From Sipunculus nudus (taxonomy: Eukaryota > Annelida > Sipuncula > Golfingiida > Sipunculidae): a stretch of 64,000 bases of DNA. The DNA lies in the NCBI GenBank assembly GCA_026874595.1, contig CM049307.1:73010643-73074642 (forward strand), given 5' to 3'. Below, one piece after another: positions 47,703 through 60,100 of the stretch (positions within the stretch are counted from its first letter, which is position 1; each line of letters begins with the position of its first letter). Below the pieces are notes generated by a model, which saw nothing but the letters and a program-made list of their open reading frames with translations, ran no database searches and had not been told where the DNA came from. Both the position numbers and the translations under genes were made by a program.

Positions 47703-48690
47703 CTGAAACAAACAAATAATTACCATTACATAATCTGCTATTATACAGTAGCTGATACTTGTGTAGGACAATTAACAATTATCTCTGCAAATCTGGTTAT
47801 GTAGTCATCCATGTTTGTTTTGTTGCCTCTCCCAGGAGGGTAAGTATTTATCCCTGTTCATGTGTTTGTGTGTTTGTTCACAACATAACTAATGCAATCA
47901 TGAACATAATCTAATGAAATTTTAGGGCATTTCATGAATGGGCCAGTAAAAGAACAGATTAGATTTTGGTGTGGATCTGGCACATGATCTCGATTAAGTA
48001 ACATCACCAAGGAATATTCATAAATGTACTTAAGCAAGAATGAACCTGGAAATATGGGCATTTAATAAGTGAAAGCAAACAAAGTGTTGGGAGTATCTCA
48101 CAACAAGGACCCCCTCATGGCTTAAGGCTTGTATTCTTTAGCTTGTAAATACGATTATGCACAAACTTATGCAGAAACAAATTTACCAGTATACAAGCTT
48201 TGTGGAATGGTGGGAGATTGGCCTATTTCATTCTGTGGTGGACTGAGATGTTTTGTTTTGGCATTAGGAACTACTCTACTGCGTGCTATCCTAGTTATAA
48301 TAAATATTTACAAAATGAATTTCATCAATCTCACACTTAAAAAAAATACAAAGCTGGGTGGGTTGGATCACTGTGGAAAGCTTGGGTGTCCAAACATCAG
48401 TTCATGACTGAAAACTAAAGATATTACTCTGGAAGGAGTATTATAGACATGTTGCTTATTTCTTTTTCAGTCCTAGGTTATATTCTCAGAAGTCTCTTAT
48501 ATGTTTCATATTTAGTTTCCTCATTATCAATTTTAACAAGTGAAACAAACAAGAACATTTAAGCAATCCATGAAATATATTGTTCTGGCAAATATGCCTC
48601 AACCAAATTGGCTACCCTTTTCTTCTGCTTAAAACTGAAAATCTATTCTAGATCAGAGCCAGGTGAATAAGAAATCTGTTATGCCCATGG

Positions 48691-48736
<46 letters not shown>

Positions 48737-51700
48737 TATGTGAAGTTCAGATTAGGCCATAGTTTGGGTATTCCTGAATTATATTTTTGTTTGTGTTTAA
48801 CAGTATTTGGTAAACATCAGTAGTAGTGTAGGAGATCATTATAGCTATGAATGATGCAAAACACCAAGAACCTTCATGCATAACAATGATCTCTAGTGGC
48901 TGAATTTGGTTGTATCATCAAATCGAGGATTGTAATAAAAGAAACGACCAATGATCAATTATTAATGATTTTATATATCTTTGGTATTTCTGTGAAATAT
49001 GTTTATAGAATTTTATCCTAAATTGTTGACCAAGTTGTGGACACATGTTCTCTACTAAAGGTTCAGTTTCAATGCTGTTTGATATTTTGCATCTCATCTT
49101 TCTTATTTCTCTGAGTGGATAAGAATATTTTGTCTGGTTATTATGTCATGTTGGCATGTACATACATAGTTCTTTGTGATCAATTCCACAAAACTGCAAC
49201 CAATTTAATCGATTAAGAAAAAAAGACCAATCATTGATAATCCATATACTGACACAACACTAATAACCACACATATTTACTTAAACTTGTCTGGAAATAA
49301 TTTCCAATTTATTACAGCTATTGTCAAATAGTTTATTATTGAGAAAAGCACTTGTCCTGCTGCTAAATGTCTATGTACTAATAAGAATAATACAAAATCT
49401 GGTGGATGGTCAGTTGAAACACTTCCTTTCTTCCATGCCATCAGCAGTATTCAAGGTACATGTATAAACAAAGCTCCTAAGGCTTTAGAGGAAGTATCTT
49501 TTGGTATGGGTCCATGTAAATCACAATGAATTAGAAGAATTTTCTGGTTCAAATTCAGATAAATAAATGCACTGTATAAATACAAGGCCTAACATATTGT
49601 TTATTTCAAAAAGAAGAACTTAGACAATTACATTATATTTCTTAATAAATGAGGCATGCATCCTTGGCTATGGCTCCCTTTCAAAAACTTACTTTCTTGA
49701 ACAATTTTCCGGCACATGGTAACATTGGGTCCACATGGTTTGAGAGGATATGTCTGGTTATCAAAGAAATCTGCACATCCCTTGTCATAGAAGGAGTTAC
49801 ACTGGTAGCACTTGATCTTACTCTGCTGGCCTAGCACTGTAAAACAGAACATGAAAAATATCATCATTCAGTACATAAAAATATCATCAGTCAGAACATA
49901 AAATTATCATCAGTCAGAACATAAAATATCATCAGTCAGAATATCAAAATATCAGTCAGAACCTAAAAATATCATCAGTCAGAACATTAACTCTAATAAA
50001 ATCGTAAAATTCACCATGCTGTATTAAAACCATACAGTGAGCACTTTCTAGCTATCTTATGAGACCTTTACAATCCTTGAAAGAAATATTTCAAACATGT
50101 AAATTGTAAAAAAAAAATTTTCTGTATAGTGAAACTATTTGGATAATTAGTTGAATGTACATTTGCAAAATCACTGTTACAATCAAGACTGTGAAAAGAA
50201 TTAATGTGACATTAATCTTTTGTTCCCACTGATGGAAACTCATCTGACCAAAACTCATAACATTTTGGAGATTCTTGACAGGCTACAAACGATGACATCA
50301 GTCTTAGATGACATTTCCACTCCTCTATCCTGGTGCTTTCAGATGTATCATTGTAGCTTTTCTCAGCTTCCCATTGTAAAGACCTTGGCTGAGGATCTTG
50401 AAGGGAAACTGAATGATTCAAATATGTTTTGAACCTATGATATTTATGATATAAAATAATGCATCTAATCCAGTACACTATCATATTATTTTCCTCAGTA
50501 TCTCATCTGTATTATTTTGAAAATAAGGGGGTATCACCTCAACAGCAATTCTGTTTTGTTGCTCATGAAAGCTGTAAAAGTACTTTAACAAATGCTGAAT
50601 GCTGGTTCAATTACCTTCTCTGGTACGAGAAACCTGTCATTAGAAGCTGGACAATGGGCACTGATATATGTATTTCACCAGTCTGAAAAACACTCTCTAT
50701 TTTCTTTGCACAAGAGGTTTCACAAAAAGATTTTTTGAACATTCATGAAGATTAATTTGGTTCAAGTAGCTATGAAACATATGGACTTGCAAAATGGCAT
50801 CCGAGTCCCAGCCACTTATCAACTCTGAGGTCACTTCCTGATATCCTGAATTTACAGATCTCTAATCATATCTTTATCTGACAGGCATCTCCATTGTATC
50901 ACAGTCAGCAGACTTTCACTGACTGGTCATTTATAAAAATCCCAGTGTCCAGTATTGTCATGGTTAGTAGAAACGTCACTGAAGGAGTGTTAATACAGTG
51001 CCTGTTATGTGCATGGTTTCCTCTATCAAGTACAAGCCAATAGATCTGAAGGTGTCAGAAATGATATACTAATACGTCATGTGAATTAATCATGGGACTA
51101 ACATAACAATATTGAACACAATCTAAGGCAGCTATATCAGTCTATTGGGGGATCTTGTGTTTTGTTCAGCACTATGACTATGTGCATTTATCTTCACAAT
51201 ATTTTATCAAGGAAATATCAGAGATGAACTTGCGTGCAGCACAGCTGCTTTTGAAGAGTTCATCTAAATATGCCATACAGAGTGCATATTAATTCACTGA
51301 AAATAATGATCAGAATTTACTATGGCAGCACGAAGACATTTTGTATTTTATTTGGTTAATGTAAGCATGTGCTCATGAACTAGAGCAGATGTTGTCATTT
51401 GTTTAATGGAAAAAAGTTCTTTAATCACCACAGTTGATTTGCCATCAAATGCAATTTTACCAGTTTAATAAATCATATAATTCCTCAAATACTAAAATAT
51501 AAATACCTATAATGATTTTAAGTGCAAGTATTAAGTTGGTATTCAATAATTATATGAGAGGCATAAACTTGTAAACATGTGATATTAATGTACATTGAAT
51601 TATTTTGTATGTGTTTTTTGCACTCATTAATTCTATTAAATCTGAAAATGAATGGCATGAAATTAATCCCTTTACAGTGTATCATTAAGTATCATACAAC

Positions 51701-52905
51701 TTGAATTTAAAAAAAATTTAATCAGCATTTTACAAATATGATTAACAGATCTTAGTTGGGAACTTCCTTTTATTGTTGATTAATCAAAAGAAATACTAAT
51801 TATACAACTCCAACTTGTTTTCATTTGAAACAACATGTTATATATATTATTTAGCTGGCCAGCAAAACTGGTCAGTTCATAGCCGCCGACGGTTTCAGGT
51901 TTCTGTTGCGTCGCCGGCCCACCAAAGGGCTAACTGAGGTTTTAACATGATACGATCTGTTACTCTTAGAAAGGAAATTGAATAAAAATATTTCCCATGG
52001 TTTTAACATACGAATGTTCACATTATGTTGTAAGTCGAAAGGCCTAGATTAAAAAATAACCATTCTAGAACGCATGAATCACCTGTAACATCAACAACTG
52101 ATTTATTTGTCCAGAGGGAATTGAAGCATTTAAACAGCCCGGCAGACATCATGCATTCGGTGGCAGTCCTGTATAATGCTTTAGGCCTAATATGTTCATA
52201 TTTCACTTCCTTGGTGCAAAATAGTGATGTAATGTTTTTCAGTGGTCAATTATATACAATACACATAGAAGTACTGAACATTAAAAAATTGATTTATATG
52301 TTAAATCTCACAGCTGTGCATGGTGTGTTATAATCACAGTTAACTGCAGGGGCAATCTATGGACTCCACATTGCGTCAGTCACTAAATAAAAGCAATTGA
52401 GGAGTCCATTCTTATGGGCTAGTCAGTTCACAATCACAGAACAAGCATCATCTACTGCAACTATATAAGACATATATCTTATTAACAATTCTGGAGGGAA
52501 AATATTCCATTTGATACGCTTTACTTTTCACACTGGCTGTGGCCAAATATACCTGTCATAACAAAATTTACATAAAATTTTGGATTACCACATAGCAGTA
52601 AACAAAGTAATTATAGTAAATTAGATGACCTTCCCATTTTATAAACTACAGATATATCAGGCCGTATGAAGTTCCCCTGTGATAATAGACAGGTGAACAT
52701 GGCCGCTGTGTTGTCGGCGTCTATTTAGGTCATACCTGTATTTACCTGTACAGGTGTGCTTATTGAGTTATTTCCTCACAAGTGGAGGGATGTTTATGTT
52801 ACAGTAAAGAGATCTGGACTTACCGTACCCACAGCATAGAAAGAATAAAATCGCCCCAAAAGCGACGTATAAAACTTTAGAACTCCGACTCTTTTCCCGA
52901 TCCAT
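47452..52905 (-). CDS. Ly6/uPAR-domain protein, likely GPI-anchored (3 exons)
   Basis: Joining 52824-52905, 49693-49836 and 47452-47702 gives 158 residues. Both introns are phase 1: G|TG restores Val and A|CG restores Thr. Residues 1-27 form a signal peptide (VLYVAFGAILFFLCCGYG). The mature part starts near KIKCYQCNSFYDKGC and has ten cysteines, including the opening CxxC, a CxC pair and the terminal CN (YCHCDNKDGCN) of the three-finger fold. NQT and NVT are N-glycosylation sites. The C-terminus is a hydrophobic run (LLSAVSVLTVTHL), as in GPI-anchored members. Insect relatives (quiver/sleepless, crooked, crimpled families) act in septate junctions and ion-channel regulation; which type this is cannot be told. 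It lies head to head with a paralogue at 57081. Confidence 0.9.
47703..49692 (-). other. Ly6 gene A intron 2
   Basis: A 2.0 kb intron with a GA microsatellite at 48696-48733 and otherwise unremarkable AT-rich text. No additional exon is needed to keep the frame. Confidence 0.8.
48696..48733. repeat. GA dinucleotide microsatellite
   Basis: About 19 GA units in intron 2 of the minus-strand Ly6 gene. Confidence 0.95.
49693..49836 (-). CDS. Ly6 gene A exon 2
   Basis: 144 bases encode (V)LGQQSKIKCYQCNSFYDKGC up to CRKIVQE plus one base. The acceptor is TTCTGTTTTACAG and the donor A|GTAAGT. It carries the signature CxxC of the first finger. Confidence 0.9.
49837..52823 (-). other. Ly6 gene A intron 1
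   Basis: A 3.0 kb intron with a short array at 49857-49986 of degenerate 25-bp 'atcatcagtcagaacataaa' units. A palindrome-rich repeat scrap is near 51855-51945. No other gene is seen. Confidence 0.8.
49857..49986. repeat. About 25-bp minisatellite
   Basis: Five degenerate units of 'atcatcagtcagaacataaa', starting about 20 bases upstream of the exon 2 acceptor on the gene's strand. Confidence 0.85.
52824..52905 (-). CDS. Ly6 gene A exon 1 (signal peptide)
   Basis: 82 bases from ATG encode MDREKSRSSKVLYVAFGAIL and the rest of a signal peptide, ending TACG|GTAAGT. An ATG ten bases upstream is in another frame. Confidence 0.85.
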
Positions 52906-53683
52906 GTCTAAACATGGAGGGATGATTCAAACTATGCAATAAGGTCAAACCCACTGAGTGCAGCGGGGAGTTCCACCGGGGGCTCCCATGGGTGATAAAG
53001 TGATTGAAATTTGTTCAGTCTGATCGGTCCGAAATGTAAACACGTTTGATTACTGGCATGAACTTGACTCTATATTGAACCCGTAACATTAAACATTTAG
53101 TTAAAAGAAAAACTGGTTTTATTTCCCTGTCTGCGTTTGTAAATGGTAAAGTATCGGCTAATAATTCAAATATATTTAATGCACACTTCATCAAATACTA
53201 AATAACATTTGTAATCTAATTAATATACCTTATAATAATACACACATGTGCATCCTTTCTTATTGTCAGAATGAATTTGTATACTCCAAACGCTGTTCAT
53301 TTAACTCGTGCTAGAAATAGAGGTAACATTATATATAAAAGTACCCTGGGCCGGGGCGTATATTATATATATCAATCAGTTACGTGCATATAAAATAAAA
53401 CGTGATATCCTAACACACACACACATATATATATATACCCCAAGGATAGCACTAAAACGTTTTTGTAACTTATATACATAGCGGTCCTGGTGATCAAAAT
53501 AAAGCAAGCAAAGTCTATGTACCATTACCAAATATAAATCAAAGGATATATAATATTGTTTTTCTTTGTTAAAGTTGACAAAATACATTTATAGAATTAT
53601 CAGATAGTAGTTTTACTCAAAATGGCAAATATTTTTTTTATAAACAACCTAGATTTAGTAGGCAGACTGTTAACATACCGGTA

Positions 53684-53960
53684 ATATATGACTAGAAACC
53701 GTTATATCACAGATTAATCTTAGTGTCCATTTACAGAACATGTGACAAAAAGTATTCGTTATCACAGATTTTGCTGGAAGTACATTCAACAGTGTATATG
53801 ACTAGAAACTGTGTAATCACATATGAAGCTTGCAGTACATTTACCCCAATATATGACAAAATTTTGTGCAATCACAGACAGAGGTGGCTTTACATTAAAA
53901 CCAATATATGACTAGAAATTATGTGATCAAGAAGTATATAGGTGGCAATTTTACATATAT
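53684..53960. repeat. About 60-bp degenerate tandem repeat
   Basis: Four or five units share 'atatgactagaaa(c/t)', 'tgtaatcaca' and 'tacatttac'. They are diverged, with no coding capacity. Confidence 0.7.
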
Positions 53961-54149
53961 ACCACTAGAAATGGTCTTATAATTATTTGATAAAACACTG
54001 TAGGTAATGAGTCCATCATTTTAAGAGATTCCATACATCTACAAAATCATAAAAATTAAGAACTCTATATCCTGTATTTAATATTATATGTGATCATTCT
54101 CTTCATGTTTCTATGTACTTTCTATAAGAAGTATTTTTACCAACTTTCT

Positions 54150-56160
54150 AAAATTACCGTTTGAGTGGCTAGACTGAATATTCATTAGTAAATCATTCCA
54201 TAATTTCATCCCAGTCCACAGGAATGTTCAAGTACCAACTGAACCTACACTCGGTAATGTGTCGGCGTACTGACTTTTTCTTGTGAAATGAGAATGGATT
54301 CTTTCACATTCATTAAATTGCTGTTGCAAGTACATTAGAGCTTCATTATGCACAATCTGAATATATATACATATGATTCAATTTCAGTTGAGGTGTTCTG
54401 TTTACCATACATTTAGCCATCACTTTCTTTTTAACTGTTGAGAACAAATGTGTATAATCTGTTGTCACTATTCATTATAAATCTGACTATTTTATTTTGA
54501 CAATTTTGTAGTTCCCTTTTAAGGTTTTTTTGTTAAAGCAGAATACCAATTACTACATGCGTAATCAAAGTGACAATTGTATCAGTACGGAAACTATATT
54601 TTTTCTATTGTTTTTCATTTAACATTCCTCCATATCTATACATGATTTTTAATTTATTGTTGAATTTTGAAATAACTTGATGAAGTTTATGTTATATTTC
54701 CTGATAATGTCTGTTCTATAGTCCGACCCAAGATATTTTACTGAGGATTTACTACTTATCAAGTGACCATTACATGTCGCATTTAAATGCTGTCCTGCAA
54801 CTTTGCGTTTGGTACCAATGAGTATAGCTTCTGTTTTACCAAGATGTGGAGATAGTTTAATGTCGACTATAACCATTTCTGTGCATTTTCTAGTTCATAG
54901 CTTAAACTACTCTCTATGTCTTTGTCACTTTTTCCTGATACTTTTTTTTATATTTTTCATATATAATAAAAACTTACATTTTGCAGCCATTTCCATGTCA
55001 TTTATATTTATTTAAACAGCCGTGGCCCCAAAATCGGTCCTTGGGGGGACTCCAAAATTTATTAGCATTTCTTCAGCTGTGGCACTATATTGACATTTAC
55101 TACATGTGTACTTGTGTTCTATCAGACAAATAATTATAAAACCATTTCCCATGATCATCCTTTAAGCCTATGGCACTAAGTTTGTTACATATAATTTCAT
55201 GATTTACGGTATCGAAAGCCTTTTGTAGGTCCAATAAGATCATTCCTGTATGATTTTCTTTGTCCATCTGAAGTTTAATTGTATCAGTTCAATATGTTAG
55301 ACATGTATCAGTTGAGTATGACTTTCTAAAACCAGACTGATATTGATAAATAAGAGTGTTTGACTGTAGGTATACTCATCTAGTAGTTCATATACTGTTC
55401 TTTCAAGATTTTTGACAGTACACACAAAATGCAATGTGGTCTATAGTTACCTGTACAATTCTACTATTCTTTTTATACAATGGAGTAACCTGGCTGATTT
55501 GAGCTCTTTTAGTATGACACCTGTCTGCATGGACAAATTTAAAATATGTGCAATAGGTGTCTTAATTGATTACATGCAGAGGCACTATCTCTTATAAACC
55601 TGGCCGGTAACATTTCAAGAACTGTACTTTTCCTATAATGCTCAAATCATCAGGTTTTCTGCATGAATATGTATTCTTCTGACACTTTAGTAAAACTGAA
55701 AGCATTTTTAGTACACCTCTTCTTTTATAATATTCTTCAAACTTGTCTTTACTGAAAATACCAGTTACCTTTGGTAAGTTATATCCTAATTTAGATTCTA
55801 CTGTATAGCAAAGAATTTATTAAAAGTATTAGCTTTGACCCTGTTATCATAACACATGTCACCCTTTAGTTTCAGACTGATTTTACCCCGACTTTTGTCT
55901 TTCTGAGAATATCCTAGTGACTTTAATGTTTTACATAGTTTATTACCATCACCTTTGTTTTCATATATTTGTCTTGATATATGTTCAGCTTTTGCATGTT
56001 TTACTGACATTTGTACCTTGTTCCTCATATTATGTAGTAGGTGGGTTAATGGATGATACCTGTGCAAGTCATTTTATATACTATGAATAGTTGTATTTGT
56101 TAACTCACAATTATTGATTTGTTCAGCTTTGTTAAGCATCCGATTACTTACTTGTTCTGT
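54150..56160 (-). mobile_element. Decayed non-LTR retrotransposon (LINE) reverse transcriptase
   Basis: Reading the minus strand gives broken pieces of a reverse transcriptase in the right order. The linker is at 55798-56067 (KTLKSLGYSQKDKSRG). Then comes palm motif A with MILLDLQKAFDTVNHEII near 55260-55190, then a GVPP... scrap of the usual GVPQGSILGP near 55030-55060. Last is a thumb-side piece at 54649-54876 with KTEAILIGTKRKV and SSVKYLGSD. Frameshifts and stops between pieces make it a pseudogene. The clade is not certain; Jockey/CR1-like is possible. Confidence 0.85.
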
Positions 56161-56164
56161 TCGT

Positions 56165-56340
56165 CTATCTGTCTGTCTGTCTCTCCCTCCCTCCCTCTCT
56201 CTCTCAGATCACTAAGATGTAACAACAAAATATTTACTCCCCCCCCTCTCTCTCAGATCATTAATTAAGATGTCACAATGAGATATTTACCCATCTCCCT
56301 CTCTCTTAAGATCATAATGATGTAACCGTAAAATGATGCA
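56165..56340. repeat. CT-rich microsatellite with flanking repeats
   Basis: CTGT and CCCT runs, then three diverged repeats of 'tctctctcagatca...aagatgt...aatatttac'. Confidence 0.8.
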
Positions 56341-57080
56341 ATAAGGCTAGAAACAAATTTCAATTACTTAATCAATAAAATTTAGCTTGTAATTAAGGCA
56401 TTAATTCCCACACCCGCTGACTAACTTGTTATAGTAATCGCACCAAAATTTATATCGATTTGCTTTTCAAGATGAATTTCAATATCAGTTGAAATTGATG
56501 CAGGTCATATTATTTTTAAATAGCCTCTCCATGTGGATTTGATATAAAATAAAAAAAGTAAAAAAAACTAGAAAAATCAGGAAATTTAAAATATGTTTTT
56601 TTTGCATGCTCAAATTACACGCAACATATAATAGGTAGCGATGGTTAAAGCGTTTCTGTATTTGGGAGTGATGAGTCATTTTATCCTGAAAACCCTAAAG
56701 TCCCTCAACCCTGATATGGGAATGCCCACCAATGTTCAAAGACAACGGCAGGTGGCGACACATTCCCTAAATGACTCAAAGTTTACCTGGGTGAGTCCAT
56801 TACCGATAAAATAATAGGGGTGGAAGGCCATTCACTCTGAAACAAATTATGATTATGTAAAAATCGGTTCCTATATTTACACGCATAAGTATTTTGTTTT
56901 TGATCTTCCTACATATATTTTTACACATATGCATGATAGGCGAAAATATTTTCAGAGATTTGCGTCAATTCTCTAGACTTATCCCCCTTGATCATGGGCG
57001 ATGTTTGAGAGTCGGAGTGGACCTTCCGTTTACCTGTACATACACACCTGGAATTTCGGAGGAGACAATATTAAACCAAA

Positions 57081-57144
57081 ATGAGGGTAGATAGTGGCAC
57101 TTTATTGGCCATTTTATCAAGTTTGTTGTGCCTAGTAAAGATAG
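57081..57144 (+). CDS. Ly6 gene B exon 1 (signal peptide)
   Basis: 64 bases encode MRVDSGTLLAILSSLLCLVK and I plus one base, with donor ATAG|GTAAGT. Confidence 0.87.
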
Positions 57145-60100
57145 GTAAGTATTTATACCAGAAGTCTTTAAAAATGATTAAATTCCATACAGGTAGATGT
57201 CGGTGTTTGTTGGCTCGATATTTAGGTCAGTCGGGCAAAACTGTGTCATGATACACAAATACAATTTAACATATTTATTTTTATGCTTTATTTGTTGCAT
57301 CTTTATAATATTTATATTTTGAAGTTCTTCATTTATTTCTGTGTATGAACCCGATATTTATCATCTTGTTCTGTTTACGAGGCATAACTTCATAACTTAC
57401 CTGTATTTAACTCAAAGGGTGCATTTATGAAATACCCAGTTACTGCTCCATATTATAACATTAGAACATTGTTTTCCTTTAAACTTTGTTTTATTTATAA
57501 CCGTGTGTTATATATGACCATAGGAAATTCATTGTTTTTTTTAAAGAATAAGAAGTTGTGTGTGTGTATGAGAGAGAGATAGAGATTCTCTCAGCAGTAA
57601 TTGAGAGCTTTTGTCTTGGACACAGGGATTACAACATGGTGAACTCAGGGACACAGTATGTACATCACAGTGAACCGTCCATACATACAGAAAATCCCAA
57701 CCAGGGTTGAATGTTATGATCTCTGTATGAGTATGACCCATTGATCCTTTATTTGTAGTCAATATGAACGGTATTGAATACATCCATAAGTGTCTTTCTT
57801 GATTAAAATTAAATTATAAAAATTATTTAATCAAAATTCAAATTTTCCGTTCTCAGGTAGATAGAGACATGATAAAGAAAAAGCACTTTTGACATGTAAT
57901 CATGAAGTTTAACATCAGCCCGGTAAAAAGTGCCTTGCCATTACTGGCTGCTTAAAATAAAGTATCGTATAAAAATTTAAAAAAATGTAAACATATCATG
58001 TGAAATTCTAAAAATGATTGGAAATTACAATAAAATGTATCCCCTCAGAAAGATCACTGTACCAGGTTGAAAAATAATGAAACATTATTGGTCTAATATG
58101 GATTTAAAACAATCTATGAGTGATATATATAGATATTCCCCCCCCCCCCCATGCTCCCTTAAAAGGCATAAACAGCAAGGGATAACAAGAGTCGCATTCT
58201 GTCCTGGCAGTGTCCATGGTGCTGACCCTGTGTTTGTGTTGACAGGAGAAGCAATCCAGTGTTACCAATGTGATAGTCAAGAAGACAAGTCCTGCCCCAC
58301 ATACTGGCCATTTGACGTCCACATCAATGCTCTGGTTGACTGCAGCAGCTTCGAGGCCCACACACCAGGAACGTTCTGTATGAAGATAACCCAGCAGAGC
58401 CCAGGCTGTAAGTACATTGGGCAAAACTTCCAGCGTCACAGTAGGACAAGCGAAAATGGTCAGGTGTTACAGTAGGACAAGCAAAAATGGTCAGGGTGTA
58501 AGTTAAAAAAAACTGTCCACAACACACATCTGTCCAGACTGCAAGTCAAAAATGTCCAGGGTGACAGAACAACAGGCAAAACTATCCAGAGTCACAGTAC
58601 AAGAAGCAGAACTGGTCAGGGTGTATTTGAATACAATGGGCAGAACTTGCCAGGGTGTAAGTACAACAGACAAAATTGTCTGGGGTTACAATATAATAGG
58701 CAAAATTGTCCATGGTGTAAGTACCATAGGCAAAACTGTCCAGGGTGTAGGTACAATGGGGAAAACTGTCCATGCTGTAAGTGCAATGGGCAAAATTGTA
58801 CAGAGTAAGTACAATGTTCTAAATTGTCCAGGGTGTAAGTACAATGGTCAGAACTGTCCACAACACACAGTTGAGCAAGTTGCAAGTACAATAAGCAATA
58901 CTGTCCAGGGTAATAGTAAACCAGACAAAACTGTCGAGGATTATTAGTCCTGGGGCTGAGGGGGGTCCTGTGTGCAATCATATGTCCCCTAATTTTGACT
59001 TCTGATCAAGGTAGGACACCCTTATGGGAGTAAAAAAAACTTGGGTAGACATCCTGGATCAAGACAGTACAGTATTTGGTAACGGTGATATTCAATATGG
59101 CTGCCAATATGGCCACCGTACAATATAAAAATACATAACTGAAAAAGTAATTGAGGTAAGGGAATGGTTTTAGTGTCTTTGCCTAAATTTTCAAGGTCAA
59201 GGAATCTATTGAAACCATTTCCAAGACAATACCGTACTTGTTTACACTAGATTCAATATTGCCGTCAATATGGCCGCTGTACCATAAAATCATACAAAAT
59301 TCAAAAAGTAATTGAGGAACTGTTCAAATATTTCCCTAAAGGTGGTAACACTGATTTTTATTAATTATGTCATGACACCAACAACACAGCCTGTTTGCAT
59401 ATGCGATTGTTCCACTGGCAGAACATCTTTTGCTCTGGATTTGTCTCAAGTTCTGTCATTTTTTCATGTTTGTTGTTCTTTTAGCTCAGCAGACTGTACG
59501 TCATTTGCCTAGGCAAATATCCTTAAAAACAAGAAATTAGGTCCTGTGATTTATATTCTACCGGCTATAGGAATAAAAAAATGATTTGTGCACCCTGAAT
59601 GTCAGATTGGCCCTTATAGTATCTAATAGGCCCAGAATCCTCTCACGCAGCATAGGAGCTTCTGGAAATATCTTCAAGGAAATCTAAAGTTAATTCATCG
59701 TGACATATTCTGCAAGCTACAGGGCTAAAAGATGATCTTGAACACCCAGACAGTCTGACTGGGTTCAAATGGTGTCCGTAAACCACCCTAGAATATTTTA
59801 CCTAACATCCAAGGACGTTCTGGGCAAATCTCCTTTGAAACCTGGAATTAGGTTCTAATATAACATTCTTAGAGGTCTTAGGAAAGTTTTTGTCGAATCC
59901 CTAAACTAGATAATTGTAATCTTAATGCTGTGAGCTAAAGGAAACGCACAAATTTAACACTGAAAGTCAGATTGGTACAAATCATTACAGTTTGACCTAG
60001 AATCTTCTCACACAAAATTTTAGGTCCACCCTAAATCTCCATCAACAATTGAAACTGGGTCATGGTGATCTGTATTTTGTGAGCTACAAGCAGCAAATCT

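Larger units (their letters stand above)
52906..57080. other. Intergenic region between divergent Ly6 genes
   Basis: A 4.2 kb stretch between the two Ly6 starts, so it must hold both promoters. It contains an approximately 60-bp tandem array (53684-53960), a decayed LINE (54150-56160) and CT-rich repeats (56165-56340). Neither TATA box nor CpG island is clear. Confidence 0.65.

Noticed and set aside
58552-58981. Overlapping open frames on both strands in the left array
   Set aside because: They follow the tandem units of the same minisatellite and show no protein family feature.
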